Assembly: GCF_014699005.1 (NCBI RefSeq)
Contig: NZ_JACWZY010000053.1
Span: 1-33,421 of the forward strand
Origin: Spirosoma profusum
GTDB lineage: Bacteria > Bacteroidota > Bacteroidia > Cytophagales > Spirosomataceae
Reading direction: 5' to 3'
DNA length: 33,421 nt
In this document: positions 7,448-15,064 of the stretch, piece by piece
Layout: each line of letters opens with the position of its first letter
Numbering within the stretch: position 1 is the stretch's first letter
Position numbers and translations under genes: made by a program
Notes under the pieces: model-generated
The model's input: the letters and a program-made list of their open reading frames with translations, nothing else
Database searches by the model: none
What the model was told of the DNA's origin: nothing

Positions 7448-8353
7448 ATGGGTGCTATGTTTTGGAGAGGTCAGTTCGACAAGCCGACTTTACACGAATT
7501 TATTCTTCGATACGAAGTTTTTCGCTTCGAATTTGAGAAGGATGTGTGTTTGCCTGTTAAATACTATACACCCCGCCCCGAACATTGCCTGACCTTTTAT
7601 GTCCGTGATCCGCAACGGGCCAGTTTTATCGATTCGCCGACCATTATCACGTACCCACAAAGCATTATTTATGGCATTCAAAACATCCCTATTTATCGCT
7701 ACGGCGGGCACGATTTCTGGGCCATAAAAGTGGTTTTCCAACCGGGAATGCTCTATCGGCTCACGGGTATTCCGTTGCAGGAATTAACCAATACGTTTAT
7801 TGATGCCGAAGCCATCTGGGGCCAGGCGATCCGGGATGTTTGCGCTCGGCTGAACAGCAGCGATGACCTTGCTGAGATGCTCCAATTCATCGGGGAATTT
7901 CTGAAACGGTTGGTCAAAACGGCTCGTAAAAATGAATCGCCCGTTGACAAAGCTGGTCAATACATTTTGCACCAGAACCAGCAAATTTCCTTAGACCAAC
8001 TCGCCGACCAGTCGTGCCTGAGTGTACGGCAGTTTATCCGAAAATTCGATGAACGGATGGGCGTGAGCCCCAAAACGTACGACCGAATTATCCGATTTGA
8101 CAAAGCCTTTCGGATGAAAAACAAGTACCCCGCTTTAGATTGGCTCAGCATTGCACTGGCCTGCGGATATTACGACTATCAACATCTGGCGAAAGATTAT
8201 AAAGAGTTTACACACCTCACGCCAGCTTCTTTTCTGGAGATGGAAAAAGCTACAACCAACAGTTTTTTCGGCTTCTGCGAAGTGTATGATCGTTACGTTG
8301 GCACCACCGACAGCTCATTCTTCATACCGGCTTTGTTTGACCAGATCAGCTAG
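7448..8353 (+). CDS. AraC-family regulator, subgroup B (intact copy)
   Basis: A 301-aa protein: DUF6597-type N-terminal domain (FDKPTLHEFILRYEVFRF, YYTPRPEHCLTFY, FQPGMLYRLTGIPLQELTNTFIDAE) and AraC HTH domain (SLDQLADQSCLSVRQFIRKF and DWLSIALACGYYDYQHLAKDYKEF). The family's normal end lies near SFFGFCE. Here the frame runs on for about 25 residues (from VYDRYV to DQIS) into the 3' end of the convergent YjbR gene, so the original stop seems lost; the two genes overlap by 39 nt. Upstream is the subgroup B box, not the array motif. It probably controls the preceding cupin/membrane unit. ATG 7448 is used; an internal ATG at 7457 is possible. Confidence 0.9.
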   Translation: MGAMFWRGQFDKPTLHEFILRYEVFRFEFEKDVCLPVKYYTPRPEHCLTFYVRDPQRASFIDSPTIITYPQSIIYGIQNIPIYRYGGHDFWAIKVVFQPGMLYRLTGIPLQELTNTFIDAEAIWGQAIRDVCARLNSSDDLAEMLQFIGEFLKRLVKTARKNESPVDKAGQYILHQNQQISLDQLADQSCLSVRQFIRKFDERMGVSPKTYDRIIRFDKAFRMKNKYPALDWLSIALACGYYDYQHLAKDYKEFTHLTPASFLEMEKATTNSFFGFCEVYDRYVGTTDSSFFIPALFDQIS

Positions 8354-8668
8354 TTTTTTGGGTGCTACTTCACAGTAAGCCATTGCCAGGGCGTCTACAA
8401 GTGTTTCCTCAAGTACTTTATCAAGCATAATAAGTGTCCAGCCTTGTTTACCCCACATGTTCGGAACGGGGTAAATAATGGAGGAATCAAAGGACGAAAA
8501 TGCGCCTTGATCGACAAGCGATAATTTGACACAAATTCGATTGTGTGGCCCATTATAGGTGGCGAATATTTTCTTGCCCACTTTGAAAGAAGGCTTTTCA
8601 AAATGAGGTTGTTCGGTCGTTTCAGGAAACGATAAGGCTATTTCTCTAATCTGGTTCAGGTCAATCAT
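8315..8668 (-). CDS. MmcQ/YjbR-family protein
   Basis: A 117-aa protein of the MmcQ/YjbR (DUF419) family, a small fold with a CyaY-like shape often annotated as DNA-binding. Family features: N-terminal ALSFPETTEQPHFEKPSFKVGKK segment, KIFATYNG strand, ICVKLS strand, and a GWTLIMLDKV segment before the C-terminal helix. The role in bacteria is unknown. Opposite strand to the array; its 3' end overlaps the extended tail of the AraC gene at 7448. No array motif points towards it. Confidence 0.85.
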   Translation of the reverse strand: MIDLNQIREIALSFPETTEQPHFEKPSFKVGKKIFATYNGPHNRICVKLSLVDQGAFSSFDSSIIYPVPNMWGKQGWTLIMLDKVLEETLVDALAMAYCEVAPKKLADLVKQSRYEE

Positions 8669-8855
8669 TGTCGGCTATTGCAATTGTTTACCAGTCCTGA
8701 ATATACAAACTTTTCAGGGCTTTAGAAACGTCTTTTTATGCCAGAATGTAAGGCAAATTACGCCCGATCCCCTATGCTACGTTGCCGGGAACAAGCTCAT
8801 GCTACGTTAAATCAATTAGGCTTGCTAGAAAGCGCATAAAGTACTAGCTTTCAGG

Positions 8856-9686
8856 ATGATCTATCAGCGTATTCCACCCTGTCCGGCTCTTCAGGATTTT
8901 GTGAAAGAGTATATGCTGTGCCATTTTATAGCTGACCCTGCCTGTCCACCCGTTATTCAACCCTTGCCCCCTTTGCCCGAACATGGCTTAGAGTTTATAC
9001 CAAAAGGATTAGCCACGTCGATTAATCAACAGACGGGAGAACGTAGCAAAGAAACACGCTACGTTATTTTCGGCCAACCCGTATCCCGAATCAACTTTAT
9101 AATGCCGGATGAAGAGTACCTGGTTATTCGGGTTATTTTTCAGCCAGGGGGCTTATTTCGCTTATTGGGTGGCGTACCACTCAATGAGTTTACTGATAAA
9201 ATAGCTGATGCTGAACAAATTTTAGAGCCAGACATACGGTTTGTGAATGACCAATTACTCCATGCGAAAAGCTACTCTCAATTGATCAAGATAATCGAAG
9301 AGTTTTTATGGAATAAAATTCGTCGGGTAAAATTGGAAACTCACGCCGTCGATAAAATCGGGCAGTTGTTACAGGGTACTCCAACGCGCTTTTCGTTAGA
9401 CTGGTTGGCCGATCAGGCGTGTTTAAGCCCCCGGCAACTGGAGCGTAAGTTTATTGAACGATTGGGTATTGGACCCAAACTGTTCAGCCGGATTTCACGC
9501 TTTCATCAGGCATTTATGCACAAAGAAATGCATCCCCAACTGGACTGGTTTACGGTTGCGGTCAACTATGGTTACACGGATTTTCAACACTTATCCAAAG
9601 ACGTTAACCAATTTGCTGGCGTCGCCCCTAATACGCTTCTATCTGAGTACGCACGTTCTCCTGCAAAAATTTTGCAGTTGGCGTAA
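8856..9686 (+). CDS. AraC-family regulator, subgroup C (copy 1)
   Basis: A 276-aa protein with the DUF6597-type sensor region (MIYQRIPPCPALQDFVKEY, LPPLPEHGLEFIPKG, VIFGQPVSRINF, FQPGGLFRLLGGVPLNEFTDK) and the HTH region (FSLDWLADQACLSPRQLERKF and DWFTVAVNYGYTDFQHLSKD). It has one extra residue in LLGGVPL compared with its twin at 10534. The first ~30 bp around the start (TTTCAGGATGATCTATCAGC) are almost identical to those at 10534. It is the first gene of a two-gene unit (AraC plus membrane protein) that is tandemly repeated at 10534-12093. No strong array motif lies directly upstream. Confidence 0.92.
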   Translation: MIYQRIPPCPALQDFVKEYMLCHFIADPACPPVIQPLPPLPEHGLEFIPKGLATSINQQTGERSKETRYVIFGQPVSRINFIMPDEEYLVIRVIFQPGGLFRLLGGVPLNEFTDKIADAEQILEPDIRFVNDQLLHAKSYSQLIKIIEEFLWNKIRRVKLETHAVDKIGQLLQGTPTRFSLDWLADQACLSPRQLERKFIERLGIGPKLFSRISRFHQAFMHKEMHPQLDWFTVAVNYGYTDFQHLSKDVNQFAGVAPNTLLSEYARSPAKILQLA

Positions 9687-9688
9687 AA

Positions 9689-9734
9689 TGTCGGTTTTCT
9701 ACTCGTAAACAGGAATTCATTGCCATGATATTAG
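9689..9734 (+). promoter_or_regulatory. Regulon promoter 3 (motif, weak -7)
   Basis: TGTCGGTTTTCTACTC (9689-9704), 26 nt, then TTAG (9731-9734) at the position where TTTG is expected. It begins 3 nt after the AraC stop and serves the membrane gene at 9760. The matching segment at 11365 lies equally close to its AraC stop. Confidence 0.55.
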
Positions 9735-9759
9735 CGCTGAACAAAAGACTATTCTGACC

Positions 9760-10467
9760 ATGGAAAAAGCCTATAAAAATATTAGCTACCTATTTTTTGC
9801 CTTACTGATTATCAGTGTCATTGGGTTTTTCCAAACCTACATTGTAAAGTTTCCAACGTTTACCGACACGGTTAGTGCTCACCATATTCATGCTACGTTC
9901 TTATTGCTCTGGATTGCTACGTTAATAGCACAGCCACTTCTGATTCGGGCCAGAAAAATTGAATTACACCGATTGATAGGTAAAGCGTCGTATGTGTTAG
10001 TGCCACTCATTGTGCTGTCAATTCTAATGGTGACCCGCGTTCAATATCAGCGCGGAATTGCCCAGCATACTCCCTCCGTACTTGTAGACTACGGCATGTA
10101 TATGACCTTTGTTGATCTGGTGCCTTTCATTACGTTATATCTGCTAGCCATGTGGTATCGGTGTGTACCGTCTGTACATATGCGGTACATCATCGCCTGC
10201 TCGGTTATCTTTTTTAATCCCGCTTTTGGCCGTATAAACATCATTTTCTTCGGGATGGAACCGGAATTGGGAGTTGTAATTTCATACGTGTACTGTGATA
10301 CCATTCTGCTTGGGTTTCTAGTATATGACCTCATAAAACATAAACCTTATCAGCCTTATTTGTATTCGCTGGCGTTTTTGATTGTCTGCCATAGTTCATT
10401 ACTCTACGCGCCTTTTTCTCCAGTTTGGCACACATTGTCAACTGCATTTGCTCAAACGTTTTTTTGA
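9760..10467 (+). CDS. Polytopic membrane protein, array family (copy 2)
   Basis: A 235-aa inner-membrane protein, paralogue of 6664 and 11437. Shared features: MEKAYKNISYLFFA start, KFPTFTDTVSAHHIHA loop with histidines, QPLLI, and LHRLIGKASYVLVPL. About six to seven hydrophobic helices. Preceded by its own array promoter and followed after 66 nt by the AraC gene at 10534. Function unknown. Confidence 0.85.
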   Translation: MEKAYKNISYLFFALLIISVIGFFQTYIVKFPTFTDTVSAHHIHATFLLLWIATLIAQPLLIRARKIELHRLIGKASYVLVPLIVLSILMVTRVQYQRGIAQHTPSVLVDYGMYMTFVDLVPFITLYLLAMWYRCVPSVHMRYIIACSVIFFNPAFGRINIIFFGMEPELGVVISYVYCDTILLGFLVYDLIKHKPYQPYLYSLAFLIVCHSSLLYAPFSPVWHTLSTAFAQTFF

Positions 10468-10533
10468 TAGGTTCAGGAGTATCTCTCACCGTCACTCATT
10501 TGGCTGAATGTGAGCAACTTCCTATCTTTCAGG

Positions 10534-11361
10534 ATGATCTATCAGCGTATTCCACCTCAGCCAGCCTTACAGGCATTCGTGAAGGAATATCTGCTGTTGC
10601 ATTTTGTGTATGATCCGGCGAAACCGACGCTAGTCAAAGCCTTTCCTCCGCTTCCCGAGCATGGTCTGGAGTTCTTTCCAAAAGGGCTGGTTACGTCCGA
10701 CAATCCATTGACTGGAGAAGTGAAAAAAGCACCCCGAAACGCTGTTTTCGGCCAACAGGTGTCTCGCATAAACTTCGTGATGCCCGCCGAAGATTATGTC
10801 ATGATTCGGGTCATTTTTCACGCGGGCGGCCTTTTTCGATTGTTGCGAATACCGCTAACCGAATTCACGGATAAAAAAATCGATGCCGAAGCGGTCATCA
10901 ATCAGGAAGTTCGGCAGGTGAACGACCGCTTAGCCAACACGATCAATTATCGGGAGATGATTGCCATTGTCGAGCACTATTTGTTAGGCAAAATCCGGCG
11001 GGTGAAATCTGATATTCATGCAGCCGATAAAATTGGGGCCATTTTGCTGCACAATCCCACCCGTTTTTCATTGGACTGGCTGGCCGATCAGGCGTGTTTG
11101 AGTCCCCGACAACTGGAACGGAAGTTTGTAGAACGAATGGGCATTGGCCCCAAGTTATTCGGCCGGATTGCACGCTTTCACAAAGCGTTTTTATGGAAAG
11201 AAGCGAATCCAGAAGCGGATTGGCTATCGGTGGCGGTCAAATTTGGCTATACCGACTTTCACCATCTGTTTAAGGATTTTAAAGAATTTGCCGGTGTTAC
11301 GCCCAATACGCTGCTATCGGAATCCGCACGCTCGCCCGAAAAAGTTTTGCGCTTAACGTAA
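10534..11361 (+). CDS. AraC-family regulator, subgroup C (copy 2)
   Basis: A 275-aa paralogue of 8856: MIYQRIPPQPALQAFVKEY, VFGQQVSRINF, FHAGGLFRLLRIPLTEFTDK, FSLDWLADQACLSPRQLERKF, DWLSVAVKFGYTDFHHLFKDFKEF. The usual FQPGG is FHAGG here. The start at 10534 (ATG) is set by identity with 8856 across TTTCAGGATGATCTATCAGC; an in-frame GTG at 10510 would add eight residues without homology. Follows the membrane gene at 9760. Stop at 11359-11361, 3 nt before the next array promoter. Confidence 0.92.
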   Translation: MIYQRIPPQPALQAFVKEYLLLHFVYDPAKPTLVKAFPPLPEHGLEFFPKGLVTSDNPLTGEVKKAPRNAVFGQQVSRINFVMPAEDYVMIRVIFHAGGLFRLLRIPLTEFTDKKIDAEAVINQEVRQVNDRLANTINYREMIAIVEHYLLGKIRRVKSDIHAADKIGAILLHNPTRFSLDWLADQACLSPRQLERKFVERMGIGPKLFGRIARFHKAFLWKEANPEADWLSVAVKFGYTDFHHLFKDFKEFAGVTPNTLLSESARSPEKVLRLT

Positions 11362-11364
11362 AAA

Positions 11365-11410
11365 CGTCGGTTTTCTACCCATACCGGCAATGATTGTGCC
11401 CGTACATTAC
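11365..11410 (+). promoter_or_regulatory. Regulon promoter 4 (motif, partial -7)
   Basis: CGTCGGTTTTCTACCC (11365-11380), 26 nt, then TTAC (11407-11410) within TACATTAC, which keeps the TA of TAnnTTTG. It serves the membrane gene at 11437, with 26 nt between the -7 and the ATG. Confidence 0.58.
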
Positions 11411-11436
11411 GTCCTGAAAATCAATTCTGTTACGTA

Positions 11437-12093
11437 ATGGAAAAAGCCTACCGAAATATTAGCTATCTGTTTGTTGCTGTCCTTATTCTTGTCTTTCTCG
11501 CGTTTTTCAAAACGTACTTCGGCCTGTTCCCGACGTTTACCGGAACCACTACGTTAGTTCATGTTCACGCGGTTACCATTCTGCTGTGGTTTGCCATGCT
11601 TATCGGCCAGCCGATATTGATACGTCGGAAGCAGGTAGCATTGCATCGGGCCATTGGCAAGGTTTCCTATGGGCTGGTACCGGTAATGGTGATTTGCTTT
11701 CTGCTGATGGCTCGGCAGCATCAGTTACGCGGAAAAGATCTTGTACTTTTCGTTTACAATACGTTCGATATCAGCCTGTTTGTTTTGTTCTATATCCCAG
11801 CCATCGTTTATAAACGCCAGCCTGCCTACCACGCTCGCTTTATGGTGATGACCGTGTTGCCATTTTTGGGAGCCACGATAGGCCGACTACCCAGCTTTCC
11901 CATTCCGGGGGCCGTTCTTGGGCTGTTGATTATTATTGGCTTATTGGTGTATGAACGTTTCACCCGGAGAGTGTACAAGCCTTACCTGATCTCGCTAATC
12001 ACTTTTGTAGGTCTCCTAATCGGTTGTGTTAGTATTCTCAGTGTTGGCGCGAGAGTCCTACATACGCTTTGGAATGCATGTTTCGGCGGATAA
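11437..12093 (+). CDS. Polytopic membrane protein, array family (copy 3)
   Basis: A 218-aa inner-membrane protein, the shortest of the three paralogues. MEKAYRNISYLFVAVL start, LFPTFTGTTTLVHVHAVT loop, QPILI, LHRAIGKVSYGLVPV. The middle loop is about 18 residues shorter than in 6664 and 9760, and the helix after the HAR segment is shifted accordingly. Own array promoter; the AraC gene at 12187 follows with yet another promoter between them. Function unknown. Confidence 0.84.
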   Translation: MEKAYRNISYLFVAVLILVFLAFFKTYFGLFPTFTGTTTLVHVHAVTILLWFAMLIGQPILIRRKQVALHRAIGKVSYGLVPVMVICFLLMARQHQLRGKDLVLFVYNTFDISLFVLFYIPAIVYKRQPAYHARFMVMTVLPFLGATIGRLPSFPIPGAVLGLLIIIGLLVYERFTRRVYKPYLISLITFVGLLIGCVSILSVGARVLHTLWNACFGG

Positions 12094-12106
12094 AAAATGA
12101 TAAATA

Positions 12107-12152
12107 CGCCGATTTTTTACCACCTCAATTTAAGAAAAATGGGTTAATTTCA
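12107..12152 (+). promoter_or_regulatory. Regulon promoter 5 (motif, TAnnTT -7)
   Basis: CGCCGATTTTTTACCA (12107-12122), 26 nt, then TTCA (12149-12152) within TAATTTCA. It lies upstream of an AraC gene (12187), implying that at least one regulator is itself a target of the shared motif. Confidence 0.6.
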
Positions 12153-12186
12153 CGCAACACCACGTTGATTTTCAATTCATTGCTGT

Positions 12187-13014
12187 ATGATTCACACCTA
12201 CATCCAGCCATCGGCACACTTGCGCGATTATATCAAGGTGTATATGCTGCTTCATTTTCAGTTTTCGCCCAATGACCCCGTTCCAATAAAACCGTTTCCA
12301 GCATCGCCAAATCAGGGAATCACGTTTTATCCGCGTGGATTTTTAACCGCACATCATCCCGATGAAGGCAAATTGATACGTCGACCGCAAACGGTAATTT
12401 TTGGTCAACAGGTTAAACGACTCAATCTGCAACTGGCTCAACAGGAATATATTATGTTCGATGTGAGTTTTCAGCCCGGCATTCTGGCGAAATTTTTACG
12501 GCATGATCTGGGCGAATTTGTCAACCAGAATACCGATGCAGAAGCGGTAATTGGCCGTGAAATCCGGTCGGTGAATGACCAGTTGGCAAACGCCGATACG
12601 TATCAGGAAATGGTTAATATCATCGAGCATTATTTGTGGAAACGTATCCAGCAAGTACAGATGACACTGCTACCGCTCGACAAAGCCAGTCGATGGATCA
12701 TTCCGAACGTATCAAATTGGTCGCTGGAACGCTGGGCAGATAATTCCTGTCTGAGTATCAGTCAATTTGAGCGGAAGTTTCGGGAGCAGGTCGGTGTATC
12801 GCCCAAGTTATTTACACGTATCATTCGGTTCGACAATGCGTTTCGGCTCAAAGAAGCGAATCCTCACCTCGATTGGTTGAGTGTTGCCTTGCAGACAGGC
12901 TATCACGATTATCAGCATTTAGTCAAAGATTTCAAGCAGTTTTCTGGGGATACTCCTAATACGTTACTCAAAGAAAATGACCATTCACCCGAACGATGGT
13001 TGGGATTAATCTGA
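12187..13014 (+). CDS. AraC-family regulator, subgroup C (copy 3)
   Basis: A 275-aa, more diverged subgroup C member: MIHTYIQPSAHLRDYIKVY, FPASPNQGITFYPRG, VIFGQQVKRLNL, FQPGILAKFLRHDLGEFVN, then the HTH part WSLERWADNSCLSISQFERKF and DWLSVALQTGYHDYQHLVKDFKQF. The RL in the usual FRLxGIP segment is replaced (AKFLRHD). ATG 12187 aligns with its paralogues. Followed by the Tat cupin at 13108, which has its own promoter. Preceded by the array motif, so auto- or cross-regulation is likely (inference). Confidence 0.91.
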   Translation: MIHTYIQPSAHLRDYIKVYMLLHFQFSPNDPVPIKPFPASPNQGITFYPRGFLTAHHPDEGKLIRRPQTVIFGQQVKRLNLQLAQQEYIMFDVSFQPGILAKFLRHDLGEFVNQNTDAEAVIGREIRSVNDQLANADTYQEMVNIIEHYLWKRIQQVQMTLLPLDKASRWIIPNVSNWSLERWADNSCLSISQFERKFREQVGVSPKLFTRIIRFDNAFRLKEANPHLDWLSVALQTGYHDYQHLVKDFKQFSGDTPNTLLKENDHSPERWLGLI

Positions 13015-13021
13015 CAACATT

Positions 13022-13067
13022 CGCGGATTTTTTACCACCAACGCTACGTCGGCAGCCCTCAACTTTG
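13022..13067 (+). promoter_or_regulatory. Regulon promoter 6 (motif + 26 nt + TTTG)
   Basis: CGCGGATTTTTTACCA (13022-13037), exactly 26 nt, then TTTG (13064-13067). It begins 7 nt after the stop of the AraC gene at 12187 and serves the Tat cupin at 13108. Confidence 0.7.
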
Positions 13068-13107
13068 ACTCGTTAATCGCATCCAGTTCACCGATAACCA
13101 GTCAAAA

Positions 13108-13668
13108 ATGAAACGTCGTCATTTTCTTCAAAACTCAATTCTCGCCCCTGTTATGCTGTCTACTCCAACGAACGATTCTGCTGAGCGGCCAGCCAAAGGA
13201 ATTACAATAAAAGACGGTAAAGCCCGTAATAATGAGCAAATTGTTGTGGCTGGTACGCCCGTTGATTTTAAGCTAATAAGCACCGATACTGATGGCGATT
13301 TAGCGATAATGATCAGCTCTAACAACCGGAAAGGAAGTGGGCCTCCAGTGCATGTTCACCAGAAATTCGATGAATTCTTCTGTGTACTCGAAGGTGAATT
13401 TTTATTTCAGGTTGGTGATGAGCAAACCCGACTTAAACCGGGTGATACCATGTTTGTTCCGCGTAAGGTAAATCATGGATTTGATTGTGTCAGCAGCCAA
13501 CCGGGCAAATTGCTGGTCACCATTCAACCGGCCAGTAATATGGAAGAGTTTTTCCGGCAAATAGGTCAGGTATTCGCAAAACCCGGTCCACCCGATCTGG
13601 AAGCTATTCAGAAAATCTACCAATCGCATGACTCGGCCATTGTAGGCCCACCTGTAACGACAAAGTGA
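13108..13668 (+). CDS. Tat-exported cupin-domain protein (copy 2)
   Basis: A 186-aa cupin with an N-terminal twin-arginine signal (MKRRHFLQNSILAPVML). Motif 1 is GPPVHVHQKFDEFFCVLEGE, motif 2 GDTMFVPRKVNHGFD; the second motif has N-H in place of P-H. It ends VGPPVTTK, resembling the tails of the 2859 and 16174 copies. It is more distant from those two than they are from each other and lacks their start-codon inverted repeat. Its TGA stop (13666-13668) touches the first base of the nested palindrome at 13668-13913. Substrate unknown. Confidence 0.87.
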   Translation: MKRRHFLQNSILAPVMLSTPTNDSAERPAKGITIKDGKARNNEQIVVAGTPVDFKLISTDTDGDLAIMISSNNRKGSGPPVHVHQKFDEFFCVLEGEFLFQVGDEQTRLKPGDTMFVPRKVNHGFDCVSSQPGKLLVTIQPASNMEEFFRQIGQVFAKPGPPDLEAIQKIYQSHDSAIVGPPVTTK

Positions 13669-13913
13669 TGCTACGTCCGTTGAATTCTAATTAACGTGAA
13701 TTATGGTATGGCTAAGTAAACGTATTGCTGTCGCTCAGGGCTTCGACAGGCCAGCCTGACAGACCAGTTTGAGTCAACAAAGTTAAGTAGGCTGTCAGGC
13801 TGAACCTGTCGAAGCCCTGAGCGACAGCAACGCTCTACAAGTCAGGATATTAGTTTGTGAGTTATCCATAATTAACGCTAACTGGTTATTTCAGCTAGCA
13901 ACGGACGTAGCAT
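13668..13913. repeat. Nested palindromic element (MITE/REP-like), 246 bp
   Basis: The outer ends are a perfect 15-bp inverted repeat: ATGCTACGTCCGTTG (13668-13682) and its complement (13899-13913). Inside it is a weaker pair (AATTATGG / CCATAATT). The core is a perfect 26-bp inverted repeat, 13725-13750 against 13805-13830, starting TTGCTGTCGCTCAGGG. An inner 11-bp pair, CAGCCTGACAG (13752-13762) and CTGTCAGGCTG (13792-13802), closes a 29-nt loop. No ORF. It fills most of the 410-bp gap between the cupin and AraC genes and could act as a terminator as well as being a mobile palindrome. Confidence 0.8.
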
Positions 13914-13925
13914 TTGCTTAAACTA

Positions 13926-13971
13926 TTGCCATTTTGTACCAATGACCTATCTGTACTACTGTTCAACTTTG
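13926..13971 (+). promoter_or_regulatory. Regulon promoter 7 (motif + 26 nt + TTTG)
   Basis: TTGCCATTTTGTACCA (13926-13941), 26 nt, then TTTG (13968-13971). The next gene is the AraC gene at 14079, 107 nt further on, giving an unusually long leader. It lies just outside the palindromic element, so the AraC gene keeps a private promoter despite the insertion. Confidence 0.68.
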
Positions 13972-14078
13972 CGTAATGCCCTAAACAAGAAATAGTTATG
14001 TGAATCCTAAAATTTGGTTAACTTACCTATTTCAGCGGCTGAGGTAGTAAAGTAATCAACGTAACGCGATACAAAAGA

Positions 14079-14966
14079 ATGATTGTCTTTGATTTCAGAC
14101 CGCCCAGCCCGGCTCTTGGAGAATACGTTAGACAACATCAGATCGTTGGTGTTACGTTTGCTGATACCACGACTCCTCCCATTAAACCTTATTGGCCCCG
14201 CCCGCAAAATTGCCTGGCCTTCTTTCCCCGCGAGGCTCAGCATGTACACACGCCAGATGGTACCGGACCCGGGAAAACGTTTCGTTCTGACCTGATTGGG
14301 CAGCCCACTATCGTTACAAATCGCCACGTAGGTCACGACTTTGTTGTCTTTCAGGTTATTTTTCAACCGGGTGCTCTGTTTCGATTAACGGGTATTCCAG
14401 CTAATGAGTTGGCGAATCAGTTTCTGGACGCTGAAACAGTATTTAGTTCGGAAATTCACTCTGTAAATGAACGCCTGAGTAGTACCGATGATCCATTCGA
14501 AATGGTTGATATTGTCGAAGCGTTTCTGCACTATTTAGTACGTAGACAACGCAAAGTTAACTCCCGGTTCGACTGCTTACCGATTGATAAAGTAAGTCAG
14601 TTTTTGCTGCAAAATCCGACTTCATTTTCCTTGGACTGGCTAGCTGATCAGGCGAATCTGAGCCCGCGCCAATTTTATAATAGCTTCGTACAACGCATGG
14701 GTATTAGCCCCAAACTCTACGCTCGTATCGCCCGCTTCGACCAGACGATGAAGTTAAAAAGTACGCAGCCCCATAAAGACTGGCTGCACATTGCGATTGA
14801 GATGGGCTATTATGATTATCAACACATGGCCCGCGATTTCAAAGAGTTCACTACGTTAACGCCTATCGAATTTTTTCAGGCAGAAACGGATGCTCCAGAG
14901 CGGGCATTTGGTAATGCCGAAACGATTCAACTGCTTACGGCGTCGCATTCGCATCTCACCAGATGA
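14079..14966 (+). CDS. AraC-family regulator, subgroup A (copy 2)
   Basis: A 295-aa protein: MIVFDFRPPSPALGEYVRQHQIVG, PYWPRPQNCLAFFPRE, FQVIFQPGALFRLTGIPANELANQFLDAE, then HTH segments FSLDWLADQANLSPRQFYNSF and DWLHIAIEMGYYDYQHMARDFKEF. Relatives at 3487 and 16777 stop after the ET of their terminal VTET or NAET; here an ATT replaces the stop and adds 13 residues ending SHLTR. Start ATG 14079. It follows the Tat cupin at 13108 but is separated from it by the palindromic element and has its own array promoter. Confidence 0.92.
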   Translation: MIVFDFRPPSPALGEYVRQHQIVGVTFADTTTPPIKPYWPRPQNCLAFFPREAQHVHTPDGTGPGKTFRSDLIGQPTIVTNRHVGHDFVVFQVIFQPGALFRLTGIPANELANQFLDAETVFSSEIHSVNERLSSTDDPFEMVDIVEAFLHYLVRRQRKVNSRFDCLPIDKVSQFLLQNPTSFSLDWLADQANLSPRQFYNSFVQRMGISPKLYARIARFDQTMKLKSTQPHKDWLHIAIEMGYYDYQHMARDFKEFTTLTPIEFFQAETDAPERAFGNAETIQLLTASHSHLTR

Positions 14967-14997
14967 AAATTTCCTGGTTACAGCACTCAATGAAACA

Positions 14998-15042
14998 TTG
15001 CCATTTCGTCCCAATACTTCCCGTATAGTCCGCGCACTTTTG
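14998..15042 (+). promoter_or_regulatory. Regulon promoter 8 (motif + 25 nt + TTTG)
   Basis: TTGCCATTTCGTCCCA (14998-15013) is the most diverged copy of the motif. TTTG follows at 15039-15042 after 25 nt, one less than elsewhere. It serves the O-methyltransferase, whose ATG is 22 nt downstream of the TTTG. Confidence 0.55.
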
Positions 15043-15064
15043 AGGTAATCAAACCTTGAAAGTT

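Noticed and set aside
8678..8693. TTGCAATTGTTTACCA, similar to the array motif, between the YjbR gene and the AraC gene at 8856
   Set aside because: No TTTG at the 26-nt position, and the next start is more than 160 nt away. It may be a degenerate relic but cannot be counted with the ten.
13725..13830. Possible CRISPR or attenuator reading of the long stem
   Set aside because: There are only two arms, in inverted orientation, with no repeated spacers; a palindromic repeat element explains it better.
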